Source of the DNA: Phycomyces nitens
Taxonomy: Eukaryota; Mucoromycota; Mucoromycetes; Mucorales; Phycomycetaceae
Reading direction: 5' to 3'
NCBI GenBank assembly: GCA_022702545.1
Contig: JAHRBC010000002.1
Span: 7,874,001 to 7,938,000 of the forward strand
Length of the DNA stretch: 64,000 nucleotides
Shown: positions 12,274 to 25,211 of the stretch, piece by piece
How positions within the stretch are numbered: the stretch's first letter is position 1
How the letters are laid out: each line of letters begins with the position of its first letter
The notes under the pieces: model-generated
Database searches by the model: none
What the model saw: the letters and a program-made list of their open reading frames with translations, nothing else
Told to the model about the DNA's origin: nothing
Position numbers and translations under genes: made by a program

Positions 12274-15200
12274 ATGTCAAGTGAACCTAGTAATTCTGGG
12301 AATTGGCACGCAAAGCCAATCAATGAAGTTGTAGATCTACTACAAACCTCCGTAGCAGACGGTCTATCTACTCAGGATGCCAATTCTCGCCATACAAAAT
12401 ATGGCTTCAACGAATTATCATCCGACGATGGTCCACAGTGGATCAAGATCCTCCTCAGACAATTCCTGGATGCCATGAACTGGATCTTTATTGCCCTTGG
12501 TGCAGCATCTTATGGCCTCAAGGACTATGTCACAGGCTCGCTCTTGATGGTCATTGCTATCCTCAATCTCTATCTATCCTTCTCTCAAGAATATGCCGCC
12601 GAACAGACCCTTGCTGCCCTTCGCAACCTGTCATCTCCTCAGGCAGACGTTATTCGCGATGGCAGAGAGCAATCTGTCCCAAGCAGAGAAATCGTGCCTG
12701 GTGATATACTCTTGGTCAAGGAAGGCGATTCTGTTGGTGCCGATGCAAGACTCGTCCAGATATCCAACCTAGAAGTCGATGAGGCCCTCTTGACGGGTGA
12801 ATCTATGCCCGTACAAAAAGAACTTATTGTCCTGTCCAACCCAGGTAGGTGTCACAATTAGATATCTATATACGCAGGGCAGATCTCTGTTGTTCTTTGC
12901 CCTGATCTACATAAATGTCAAACCAGCATTCTTATACCATTATTATAGATGAGCCATTGGGAGATCGTATCAATATGGTTTACAGCTCGACCATTGTCTC
13001 AAAAGGACGTGGAAGAGCCATCGTCACAGCCACAGGAATGCACACCGAAATCGGAAAAGTAGCCGCCAAACTCAACGAGTCTAATGACGGTGACCGAACA
13101 CGTCTCCAGAAGAGCATGGACAAGATGTACATTGCCCTGCTGGTAGTAGCTGTCATTTGTGTTATCATTGTCCTGGCCTCAGTCAAATTCAAAGTAAACT
13201 ATGATGTTGGCATGTATGCCATGACGGCCGCTTTGTCGGTTTTGCCGGCTGGTTTGACAACCGTCATGACCGTAACACTTGTTCTTGGTGGCAAGGAAAT
13301 GGCAGGTCACAAGGCTGTCGTACGGAAACTCAAGGTACTCGAAACATTAGGTTCAGTCACAAACATCTTTTCCGACAAGACTGGTACTCTCACAGTGGCA
13401 AAGATGGTGGTTGTCCGATTCTGGACACTCAAGGAAGGCTACTTTTATGTTACGCCCAATGGACTGGCCCCTGAAGGAGATGTGTACAGCACTCCTGGCA
13501 TTCAAGGCAAAGAAAACGACGAAAAGGTCAACCAAGGCGAACTGGTCGACAAGTCTAGTCTGTCTCCTACCATCGAACGCCTTGTCCAATGCGCCGCTCT
13601 CTGCAACATGTCTAGTATCTATCTTCGTGAGGTTGATAAGAATGAAAAATCTTCTCCCAACTTGGACGAAGTAGCGGAAACAGAAGACACCTGGATTTCA
13701 AGCGGTGCACCAACAGAGGTTGCACTCCAAGTGTTTGCGCACAAATTCAACATGGGAAAACCTGTGCTTGAGGAAGCCGGCTGGGATCTTATCTCTGAAT
13801 ACCAATTCGACTCTACCATCAAGCGCATGTCTACCCTCTGTCAGGACAGGAACACTGGCGAGCGCGTAGTATTCACAAAGGGTGCGACCGAACGTATCCT
13901 GCCTCTCTGTCCAGCCTTGTCTGACGCTGAGCAGAACCAGATCCTCAAGACTGTCGATCTCCTGGCCGCAAAGGGCCTTCGTGTCATGACATTGGCCTAC
14001 CGCCAACTGCCCTCGGATCACGAATATCGCGATGGAAACAGAGACGCCATTGAGTGTGAGCTCGTGTTTCTCGGTCTGACCGGTATTTATGATCCCCCTC
14101 GCCCTGAATCGCGCCAGGCAGTGCAAGAGGCTCATCAGGCTGGTATCAAGGTCCATATGCTGACGGGTGATCATGAAATAACTGCTACTGCAATTGCAAA
14201 AGAGATCAACATTTTGGACGAAACCACAATGTCAGAAGAAACAATTCGGCGCCTGGTTATGACTGGCACCCAATTCGATGCCATGACTGACGAGGAAATC
14301 GATGGCCTTGTAGAGCTGCCTCTGGTGGTTGCCCGCTGTTCGCCAGAGACAAAGGTCAAGATGATTGAAGCCTCGGCCAGGAGACACAATATTTCTGCCA
14401 TGACTGGTGACGGTGTAAATGACTCGCCTTCTCTTCGTATTGCCGATGTCGGAATTGCCATGGGCAAGAACGGCAGTGATGTTGCTAAACAGGCGTCTGA
14501 TATCATTCTCACCGATGACAACTTTGCTACCATTATTCGTGCCATTGCTGAAGGACGCCGTATCTACCAAAACATGCAGCGCTTCTTGCTCTACTACTGG
14601 ATTGCCTTGGCCTCTCTTGCACTTGTGATCCTGGTCTGTCTTGCAGTGCGTGATCCTGACGGCAAGAGTGCGGCCCCAATGTCTACCATTGGTATGCTTT
14701 TCCTCTACATTGCAATCACACCCCCTGCCGGTGCTCTGAGTACCCAGCCTGCATCCAAGACCATCATGCACCAGCCTCCCAGACCACCCAAGGAAAGTCT
14801 GTTTAACCGAGAGATTATCATGGACACTGTTACCTATGGGTTTGTTACTGCAGTGTGCTGTATAATCGCCTTTTTTGTTCCCCTGTACACGATTGGCGAT
14901 GGTGTTGGAGGAGTGAATTGCGATTCGGATTATGTCGAGGGTGCCTGCGATTCGTTCTACCGTGCTCGTGCTTCAATGCTGGTGACCTTTACCTTTTTCT
15001 CACTTGTGATCATGATCCATTGCCGTAGTTACCGCGATCCAGAGTGGGATCTTGCTGGTATCAAGGAGACTATGAAATCCAAGACGTTTATTGGCACAAT
15101 GATTTTTGACGTGGTATTCCTCCTGATCTTCATGTATATTCCAGTGGTTGCAATCAAGGGCTTTAGAATGTTGGGAATCACTTGGGAATGGGGACTTGTC

Positions 15201-15302
15201 GTTGGTCTGACTCTATTCTTTATCGTGTTTGGCGAGGCATTCAAGATGTTCAAGCGGCGTTGCCTAAAGCCCATGGTGACACGGTCTGTGGAGGAGGTAT
15301 AA
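12274..15302 (+). CDS. P-type ATPase, alkali-cation (type IID, ENA/ACU-like)
   Basis: Two exons, 12274-12844 and 12949-15302, give 974 aa. Seen in order: an N-terminal cation-ATPase domain, TM1-TM2 near residues 65-120, the actuator motif LTGES, the TM4 region VLPAGLTTVMTVTL, the phosphorylation motif SDKTGTL (Asp near residue 332), the nucleotide-binding domain with KGATE, the hinge TGDGVNDSPSL, and a C-terminal membrane domain. TM4 and overall layout fit the fungal IID group (ENA sodium/potassium efflux pumps or the related ACU uptake pumps) better than SERCA or plasma-membrane H+ pumps. Plasma-membrane location is inferred. NDS in place of the common NDA in the hinge is a mild variant. ENA and ACU cannot be separated without a tree. 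Confidence 0.85.
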
Positions 15303-15606
15303 TAATAACAAGAGAAAGAGAGGCCAAATCTTTTTCTCTTTATTTTATTTTATTTTATTTTATTTATTTACCTGTACTTTCATTTACACTTTATACATAC
15401 ACATTTTATAATAACAAAATAGTTCAAAATAAACGAGCCATTCTCTCACAATCACCTCCTTCTAAACACTCACTCATACACATAAATATATAAATGTATA
15501 TTTATAAATAAACAAATTAAGAATCTTGATGGATCTGATGGTGTAATATCTAACAGATTGAGACAAAGCATCCAGACGGCCTTTAAGTTTATTGGATTCA
15601 TATCTC

Positions 15607-16209
15607 TTAAACGGAGAAGTTGGAGGGGTTGGTGCCTTCTTCTCTCTGTTCGTCCCACTTGGAAATCTAACGGGAGAGAGTTAATTGGGAATTTAAATAC
15701 CAACAAAAAAAACACGCCATATATAACAAAAAATATATATATAATAATTGTCCTGTAATCTATCTATTGTTACTTACCCACTCATTGGGGCACAAGGCAT
15801 GGTAAGCCTTGAAGAACTGCTTGCAAGGAGCGAATTCCTCACCACGGGCAGTAATGCACTTGTAGTAGTCAACATAGTTTTGCCAGCAGCTAATACACAG
15901 ACCTAGAATTAATACCTGCGGGATCATCATTTAACATATTCAACGTACTGCTTGGTCTGGTTGGTGTTGGGGAAACTAGCTGTAGAGGTGAGTGCCAGAT
16001 ATCATATATCGCGTCAAAAAAATAAAATAAACTATAAAGTGCTTTTGTATTTACCGAGCATCGAATGCAGCTAAATATATATATCAAAAAGTAAAAATAA
16101 AATAGTTTAATATCATTCTTGGGCATCCCCACAGCGCGTGTTTTCCAATAGTCCGGGTTTCTATCGATTTACCGGTGGTCAACGAGACGGTCTCTTCGGC
16201 GCCAGACAT
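15607..16209 (-). CDS. COX12: Cytochrome c oxidase subunit VIb (COX12/COX6B)
   Basis: Five exons on the minus strand: 16209-16173, 16070-16055, 15975-15949, 15889-15778, 15666-15607, giving 83 aa, the family's usual size. The core CWQNYVDYYKCI ... PCKQFF ... HALCPNEW carries the twin CX9C/CX10C cysteines expected of this intermembrane-space subunit, followed by KWDEQREEG at the C-terminus. It joins complex IV on the outer face of the inner membrane and needs the Mia40 import route (family knowledge). Exon 2 is only 16 nt and exon 3 only 27 nt; both are required to give AAFDARFPNTNQTK in frame. Convergent with the P-ATPase gene, 304 bp apart. Confidence 0.92.
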
Positions 16210-16481
16210 GTTGCTAGGAATGCAAAGGGAAAAAGGTGAAAGAGAGAGGGGTGGTAAAGAAAATAATAAATAAAAAATTCCGCCATTATTTTTTTTTGTT
16301 TGTTCAAAGGCAGGGCTCTGGGACATCCCCTCTGGAAATTGTACGTCATTAAATAGTGTGACGTCTATTTCAAGCAAAGAAAGGATAAAAGTATAGTTTA
16401 TATAAAGTATTAATATATAATATAATATAATAATATAATAATATATATATATATATTATATATATGATAATTGAAAGACTA

Positions 16482-17161
16482 CTAGACAACAGGCTCAGGA
16501 GCATATCCTGTATTGGCAGCACTCTGGCCATACGAGGGCTGGTTGTTCTCTGCCCAGTGAGCAGCCCGTCCTCCTCCGCCCAACGAGTCATCCAATGCCG
16601 AGCGGGACATATTGGAGGGGGGGTCGATATTGGGCACAAATTGAAGAATTGAATAGGCAACACCAGCAACCGCCACCTTTATAAAATGTTAGCCAAACAC
16701 AAGTAGTCAAAAGAGACTTACAATAACACCCGATGCGATTGCTAGGGGAAGTTGGTTGAGGATAATGCAGCCAATGCTATAAGAATAGGTCAGAAGCTGT
16801 GGTTATATTAAAAGAAAAAAGTGGTATAACTTGCAAGATGTAGCCTATAAACCATATGAGAAACAGGTTGGTTTTGAGAGACAAACTTACATATTCCCCG
16901 TCCGATGAATGAAAACATAAACGAAACGTGCTGGGTCAAGATGGAAGGAAGCCTAAACTCAAACACGAATACGATGAGGCCAAACAGTATGCAGAATATG
17001 CCACGGATAAACTGAGGAAAGCCTTTGGAGAGTCAATAAGATGTAAACCAGCACGGACTGCTCTTACCTCCAGTCAGGATGGTCGCCACACCTCCAATGA
17101 CCATAAAGCAGGCCACGACTATGTTTATGGCACGAAAGATTAGGCTACGGTCAAGTATCAT
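16482..17161 (-). CDS. TVP15-like Golgi membrane protein (COPI-associated family)
   Basis: Five exons on the minus strand: 17161-17068, 17022-16891, 16844-16835, 16776-16722, 16676-16482, giving 161 aa. Four hydrophobic segments can be read: FRAINIVVACFMVIGGVATI, FIRGIFCILFGLIVFVFEF, FSFIGRGICYIFIGCIIL and LAIASGVIVVAVAGVAYSIL. The FIGRG...YIF.GCI pattern is typical of the TVP15/COPI-associated family, found in late-Golgi vesicles. The tail (MSRSALDDSLGGGGRAAHW) is hydrophilic. Exon 3 is just 10 nt and the next intron (16777-16834) has a GCAAGT donor. This solution uniquely restores the family motif; using GT at the next position adds eight extra residues. Upstream glutathione reductase is on the same strand. 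Confidence 0.75.
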
Positions 17162-17319
17162 GGTTGGAAGAAGAGCAAATGGTCCCATTAATTAATTTTA
17201 TTATGATTTTTAAATATAAATATAATATAATATATATATGGATAATATATGGATAATATATAGTATTTGTTTTCTATAGATTCCCATTTCAACACCATAA
17301 TCACCGCGGCTACATCATT

Positions 17320-19090
<1,771 letters not shown>

Positions 19091-19430
19091 AGTCTTATGT
19101 TGTTATTTTCTGCTCTCCAAACTTTTTTATTTTTTCTTGTGAGGCCGTCAAACCCAAAAAAGGAAATTTATTGTTACAAAAAAAGAGGAAGCTTGTGACC
19201 GGACAAATCTTAATCAGCAAAACTCGCATTTTCTATTGATGAAATTGCGAAATAGGACAGCCATATTGGCCAATCATGATAACAGCAGGTTGATCTCAAA
19301 TACAAAAATGGCCAATTGGAATCTGCAGAGCCAAGTAAACCTGTGCATTTTATAGGGTGATTGTTTAAGAGGGTCCCAAGGTAACATTTACTACTTTGTA
19401 ATATTGTACACAGCCATAGCCATGTATGTA

Positions 19431-19468
<38 letters not shown>

Positions 19469-20677
19469 TGCCTCACCAATACATCATCCTGAAAACCTAA
19501 TTACTCTCAATTTGTTTAATCTATCGCTTGTTTTGTTCTCAGAATTATCTTTTTGGATAATAAATATTTGGAATTTAATATCCAGATTACATACACACAT
19601 CAAAGCATCAAAACATATCACCAGTTTATACAAGAATGTCAGGTTAATAATACTAATAAAGTACTTCATTGGACAATAGCCAAGTTGGCCCAGGAAATTG
19701 CATTAGACAAGCACCACTTTTAAGCCAATAGAATTACTCTCCGAGTTGCCTTGTAAGCATGACAAAGCATTTCGTATACTTCTATTTTTATCCATTTTAA
19801 ATAGGCAGTCACACTTACCAAATCAGTCCAGCCGCCTCTTTGATGAACTCTGATTTCTTTAGAGGCAAATAATGTGAGAATCTGGACATTCATCCACTTT
19901 AATGATATTGGCCACATTGAGGAAAAAACAGATGCTTGGAAATGATGTCTGTAACCAAGGAAATAAAAAGTCATTTATTTTGCAACTATAGAGGGATTGT
20001 CGAGTACATGCTGTTACTAAATTAGTCTAATGACCAAGACAGATTCTTGGCCAAGAAGCTTTACCTGAATCATATTTGGATTCAAGGTCTATATTGCAAG
20101 TAATTTTGCTAATTGTAACCAGACATGGGAGTATATAGAGAATATCTAGTAAATATTTTAACCACATTGAGGTTGACAGGAGGCAGGAGTCTTCTGCACA
20201 GACAATCCAATTTAAATACATGTTATTAGATTGATTATTCAATAATTGTTTCTGCCTAGAGTCTCGGATACTTGTAATGAAGATCTGATAATGAATAATA
20301 AATATAATGTTAATTACTCGCCTTATTGGCTAGTCGAACCAAGAAAGAAAGAAATAAGGAGGTTCTTGAATATGGTCAACCATTGGCCTAATAAAACTCG
20401 ACCAAGTAACCAAAAAGCACCAATAAAGATATTCTTTGTGGATTAAAAATAAAGAGATTGTCAAGACATGTTTTTGAAGCAATATCACAATCAAAACGAC
20501 CGAGAATTTATCCTTGTATATATGATAGGATAGGATAGTATTTACAAGGGTCTTTATAGCTTTCGCTCATGTTCTATTATATCTACTTTACAATGAGCGT
20601 TTGGAGTATCTTATAAACCTAGAAAAAATGTGTCTGGAATTTGTTGGAAAGACTCAAGTCCTGTTTATTCCTCTCTT
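19091..20677. other. AT-rich intergenic region, probably with mobile-element debris
   Basis: Contains a (TG)n tract at about 19423-19463 and a short stretch near 19350-19390 related to the repeats at 6.9 and 11 kb. Short minus-strand ORFs near 19720-19974 look like broken protein-coding sequence but no family was recognised. Confidence 0.45.
19423..19463. repeat. (TATG)n-(TG)n microsatellite
   Basis: TATG units running into about sixteen TG units, in the desert upstream of the F-box gene. Confidence 0.9.
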
Positions 20678-22549
20678 ATGCTAATATTAGACCTCCCGTT
20701 CGAAGTCATTTCAATTATCGCCAACCTCTTGACAACCAAGGACAAATTGCACTGCGTTCTTGTATGCAAGGCATGGAGACAACCATTTCAAAGTTCTTTA
20801 TGGAATACCGTAGAGATAACAAGCCAAAACAAGCTTAAATCGATCTGCAATTCCCTCTGCAGACCCTCGGTATATAAGCTTCATGGCGGGTGCGTACAGC
20901 AATTGAACTTTAGTGGAGAGTGCAGGACAACAAATGATCAACTCTTCAAGATTCAAAAGTATTTTCGGAATCTGCAGCGACTATACATTGGCAGGTTCTG
21001 TCTGGAAAGTTTCAGCCTTGGAACGACAGTAGACTGGAGTTTGTGGGAATGCCTAACAGAACTAAAGATTGACCTGTACAGAACAAGAATAATCTGTGAA
21101 CAAGAACGCCAAAAGCTATTCTCTTGTCTGCCGTCCCTTAGACGCCTGACCATTACTCAGAGCAAGAACGATACTCCGTTTCTATTCAGCCTGGACAACT
21201 TCGAAGACCTTCATTGTTCTCTTTCCAAGCTCGAGCATCTATCGCTCAACATTGACCTCAAGAGCCTTACCAGCAAGGATCAGGTACGTCTTTGGCTAGT
21301 AACTCCCACAAAATCCATCACCACAATAAACTTTTGCACACGAGGCATGACTACCAAATGGCTGTGTTATTTTGCCCGAAAATACCCCAATATAACCAAC
21401 CTTGGCTTGGAAACTACCGATAATCATGGAATGCCAGATCTAGATCAAGAAGATGCCCTGCGTACATTCTCGGGTCTTCCTGCCGCATTTTCCCAGCTCA
21501 AGAGGGCCATGATAAGTACTAATGGTGCTCCAGAAACCTCCCATATGGTCTTGTGGGATCTCCTGTCCTTGTTTACTATACCCCTCAAGCATATAGCATA
21601 CAAATTTGACTCTGTTCCCCATACACCAGAATTGGTCTTGCGAATCATTCAAAAATGTATGCGCTTGTGTTCCAATACAATCGAAACCCTTTCACTTGAA
21701 TGCGGGTTCTGCCCTTATAGACCCCAGCCGGTGGCTACCGTATTCGAGCTATGTCCTCGCTTGGTTGATCTGTATATCGACATATTTCATGGCATAATTA
21801 TGGTGGACGTCATTCTGGATAACTGCAAGGCTCTAAAGAGGTTCAAAGTCTCCAAAGGATCGCTTGAGCTGGCCCAAGATAAACCCAAGGACCCTATCAT
21901 GCATGGACTGAGGATAATTGAGATTACGGGTGCTACAGTCTTGACCACCATATTCAAATACATTTCCTTTCATTGTCGAAAACTAAATTACACCAGTCTG
22001 GCCATGGTGAAAGTGATTGGGGACATTTCAGAGACAGGAAGTGTTTCTATTGACATGCCCTACACTCAATTCAAGATCCTGCAACTATTCTATGTCCAAT
22101 GCTACACCTCTTATGATACCATGTGTGAAGCCATTGGCATGAATCTCATGGTTCTTTCAAAGCCCAAATCATCCCTTGAGCACTCTAGACACCAGGGTCC
22201 TTTTATCTCTCTGGCCCAAGACCTAGAGTCCAATTCGCAAATGTGGATTCATACATTTTACGAGAAATCCAAGATCCATGGCTGGGCGCCCAATTCGAGA
22301 GCATTGATGAAGAAAGAAGTAAAATTTGCGCGTAAATACTATCGCAACTTCCAGGACAACAAGAACACAAGCAGCACCAGAAACGTAGAAAGATCATGGA
22401 CTGGAGAAGTGGCTTGGCACAACTGGAAGGAGGATCTTTGTCGAGGATACTTTGTATTCAATTGTGGGGATATAGATGAATACTATATTCACCAGGAAAA
22501 AGCATATGATCCGAGATTATTTAATGGAATATTGTCTACCTTGGATTAG
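20678..22549 (+). CDS. F-box / leucine-rich-repeat-like protein
   Basis: Single exon of 623 aa. The open frame runs further upstream, but the first in-frame ATG is at 20678 and places the F-box right at the N-terminus: LDLPFEVISIIANLL, then KLHCVLVCKAWRQPFQSSLW. The rest is a degenerate series of leucine-rich repeats (for example LRRLTITQS, LEHLSLNIDLKSL, ITNLGLE) as in Mucoromycota F-box families. Such proteins pair with SKP1 and cullin to select targets for ubiquitylation; the target here is unknown. Being intronless beside intron-rich genes is typical of expanded F-box families and may reflect retroposition or recent expansion. Confidence 0.8.
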   Translation: MLILDLPFEVISIIANLLTTKDKLHCVLVCKAWRQPFQSSLWNTVEITSQNKLKSICNSLCRPSVYKLHGGCVQQLNFSGECRTTNDQLFKIQKYFRNLQRLYIGRFCLESFSLGTTVDWSLWECLTELKIDLYRTRIICEQERQKLFSCLPSLRRLTITQSKNDTPFLFSLDNFEDLHCSLSKLEHLSLNIDLKSLTSKDQVRLWLVTPTKSITTINFCTRGMTTKWLCYFARKYPNITNLGLETTDNHGMPDLDQEDALRTFSGLPAAFSQLKRAMISTNGAPETSHMVLWDLLSLFTIPLKHIAYKFDSVPHTPELVLRIIQKCMRLCSNTIETLSLECGFCPYRPQPVATVFELCPRLVDLYIDIFHGIIMVDVILDNCKALKRFKVSKGSLELAQDKPKDPIMHGLRIIEITGATVLTTIFKYISFHCRKLNYTSLAMVKVIGDISETGSVSIDMPYTQFKILQLFYVQCYTSYDTMCEAIGMNLMVLSKPKSSLEHSRHQGPFISLAQDLESNSQMWIHTFYEKSKIHGWAPNSRALMKKEVKFARKYYRNFQDNKNTSSTRNVERSWTGEVAWHNWKEDLCRGYFVFNCGDIDEYYIHQEKAYDPRLFNGILSTLD

Positions 22550-23262
22550 ACTAGTGCATCTGTATGTAATATTCAATACTTGTGGCATTTTATCAGATCA
22601 GAAATATAAAGTACAATTAAGAGCCTTGGAAATGCATATGTCATAAGCACACATTCTGTAACAGTGGCAGCTGTTACAAACAAGATATAAACTCGGACAT
22701 GAATACCAATATATTTATTATGTTCTGTTTATTTTATGTATCTGAAGATGGTCACCACTATGCTGAAGAAAAGGCTATACTTTATGGACTATTTTCCTTG
22801 TTGCTTAATTTGTTCAAAGCCGGATATTCAGACAAAGTAACACACAGATACCAAAAGTAAATTACACACGAGAAGGATATTTTGTTAGATGGTTAAATGC
22901 AAGCCCTTTTTTTGGTATACCAAAAAGAAGATATCTAGCGAGGGATTACTGTCATTCGGCAACATTGTCCATACAGGTATCCAGGCAAACACCAGGTTGT
23001 GATCCAGTATCAAGCGAGATCTTGTCGGAAATATAGCTTGATTTGTACTGTTCTTGATCAAGAGTGTCCATTGGCTTTCAAGAAAAGCACAGTAATTTGT
23101 ATTAATTATCAATGGTTAAATTATAGTGCGCCATACAAAAATAAAAAAACCTCCCCACCCATTGCACAAACATATTTATATATATAATCGTATCCTTTGT
23201 ACTCTATGTTCTGTTCTCCTTTGTCCAAAAGATCATTTTTTTTTAAATATTTTGTTTCGAAT
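22550..23262. other. Intergenic between F-box and unknown gene
   Basis: AT-rich spacer with no ORF of note. It carries the 3' end of the F-box transcript and the upstream region of the next gene. Confidence 0.5.
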
Positions 23263-24689
23263 ATGAGTGAACCAGCTGCCTTTTCCCCTAGAATCGCGTC
23301 TAGTTCAAACGATTACACTACCAAAACCACCAAGCCTATCCTGCCCGAGTTTATATCTGAAAAGTACCTGGGTAGGAAAACATGATGCTTCAGAGTCGAT
23401 AAACAAATAAAGTATAAAAACAAAAATCTTACTGTAATTAAAGGACACCAGCACAATAAACACGGAGAAAAACAACAAACAACCCACTCTTTTACCCACT
23501 CTACACACTTCACCAACACCAACACCACACCACAGACTACTCAAAGGCCTTTATTGCCAACTAATAGTGTGAGTAATATAAGTATATACCATGATCACAA
23601 ATGAAAGAAATGTTACTCACATGCTCAACCTTGTGTCATCCTATGCTATTTTGTCCTACTCTCGAACAAAATTACACTTCATTTATAAAGTCAACCAGTC
23701 AATCGAGCAAAATGTACAATTCACAATCACAGCAGTCCAATGTCTCTGAATACAATCAAGGAAGCACACAAAATGTCCTACTCGAATCCCAGGTTGAGGG
23801 ACTAGCAATCAAGGACAAACAACAAAATGAGAGTGATACAGATAGTCTAGAGGACAAGCATTTGGATCTTGGACCTAAAGAAGAATCACACTCTGATCCA
23901 GATACACCAAAGCCTCTTGAGGACACTCAACCCCTCACAAGTATCGACAGGAAACTAATGTATATAAAATCAGAACTCAATGAGGTTCGCCAAAGAATAG
24001 CCGAAATATCGAGCTTTAGTGGATGCAGCGATACCAGCCGGTTTATCAAAGGCACTCTGTTCCTTATAGATATCTGGCCAGAGCAGAGGGACACTCTTAA
24101 GCGCCTTTCTCACAAGATAAAGCGTGGAAGCATGGGATTCAGTCCAGTAATTGCTCAAGCCCTGTTAGAGAAGCTGTTGACGTACTATATAAACTACTCC
24201 ATCTATAATACCGGGGCATACATTAGCGAAATAGTCAAGCACGATGGTACTATTCTTCCACGATGGAGATTCCAGCAAAAGAACCAAAGACTGCCCTTTG
24301 AAGAACGCCAAAAGATTTGCCAGGTTGTCAGGGAACTCGAAAAGGCCCGCAAGACAGAAAAGGTCAAGTTGATAATCGTTGACCGATTGTACACCGTATA
24401 TACCAAAATCCATGGCGATGAAGATTCGGATGAAATAAGAGATCAGTTGTGGGATATTGTTGATCAGGCTGTAGAAGTCAGTTTAGATATGTGGAGTCAG
24501 CCAATGCCAGTCAAGTCAGTAAAGGCAACAGAAGGTGTTTATACGAGCGAAGATTATGCTGGAATCCCTGCTGGATCAGAGCCTGGTCCAAACACAATTC
24601 AACTAGAGATCTACCCGTCTTTCAAGACACACAACAGCCTTGGAGAAGAATACGTCTTGTTAAGAGGAAAATTACTTTATCTTCAATAA
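23263..24689 (+). CDS. Unrecognised fungal protein, 5' end uncertain
   Basis: The main exon runs to the stop at 24687-24689 and is open from 23601. A secure start could be the ATG at 23711 (MYNSQSQQSN), giving about 326 aa. A likely separate first exon begins at 23263 (MSEPAAFSPRIASSSNDYTT) and ends near a GTAGG donor at about 23372, but I could not join it in frame. Residues after a Ser/Gln/Glu-rich N-terminus form a compact, mostly helical domain (SIDRKLMYIKSELNEVRQRI ... KGTLFLIDIWPEQ ... FEERQKICQVVRELEKARKT ... IRDQLWDIVDQAVEVS). No family is recognised. Composition and codon use look like a real gene. Repeated KR/EK clusters and no membrane segment suggest a soluble protein. Confidence 0.6.
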
Positions 24690-25211
24690 TAGAGAAACAA
24701 TAGGCTTCATTTCTATGGCTTATCATATTGTCTCTGATTGATGTTTCAATATACATACTCCCAAACCATCCATCATACGAATCACCTTGTTTCCCAGAAC
24801 CAGAATATCATGCGAATTATAAAAGGCACAAACTAAAACAGACTGAGTGGCGTAATATAAGCTGTTTTTTTTTTTACCTATACAAAATAGACCTTTTTTC
24901 TCCAATACTTGAATATATAATATCAAGAGTCAAAGGATAATGGTCTAAAATCACAGGGCATCTTTGTACCTATTCATAAAATATAAACGATTGTATTATA
25001 TAATAAAAAACCATTTTTAGGATATCAAGTCAATCAATGGCTCATAATCGATTCTATTCTCCATAAAAAGTTTGGTTGTCTGTAGTCATTATTACCAGTA
25101 CAAAGTTTGGTTTGAATCAAACATCATGTATTGTAAAATAAAGTATATTCATAGACCCACAAATACACTTGGCCCTTTAGATCTACTTTTTCATTGTAAT
25201 TGGTATACATA
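24690..25211. other. Convergent intergenic spacer
   Basis: AT-rich spacer between the unknown gene and the GATA-finger gene; nothing recognisable beyond A/T-rich 3' signal-like sequence. Confidence 0.5.

Noticed and set aside
15029..15274. Minus-strand ORFs inside the P-ATPase gene
   Set aside because: Shadows of the conserved membrane domain on the other strand.
20630..20677. Start of the F-box protein upstream of 20678
   Set aside because: The open frame begins with GTG and there is no ATG before 20678; starting at 20678 puts the F-box at the N-terminus.
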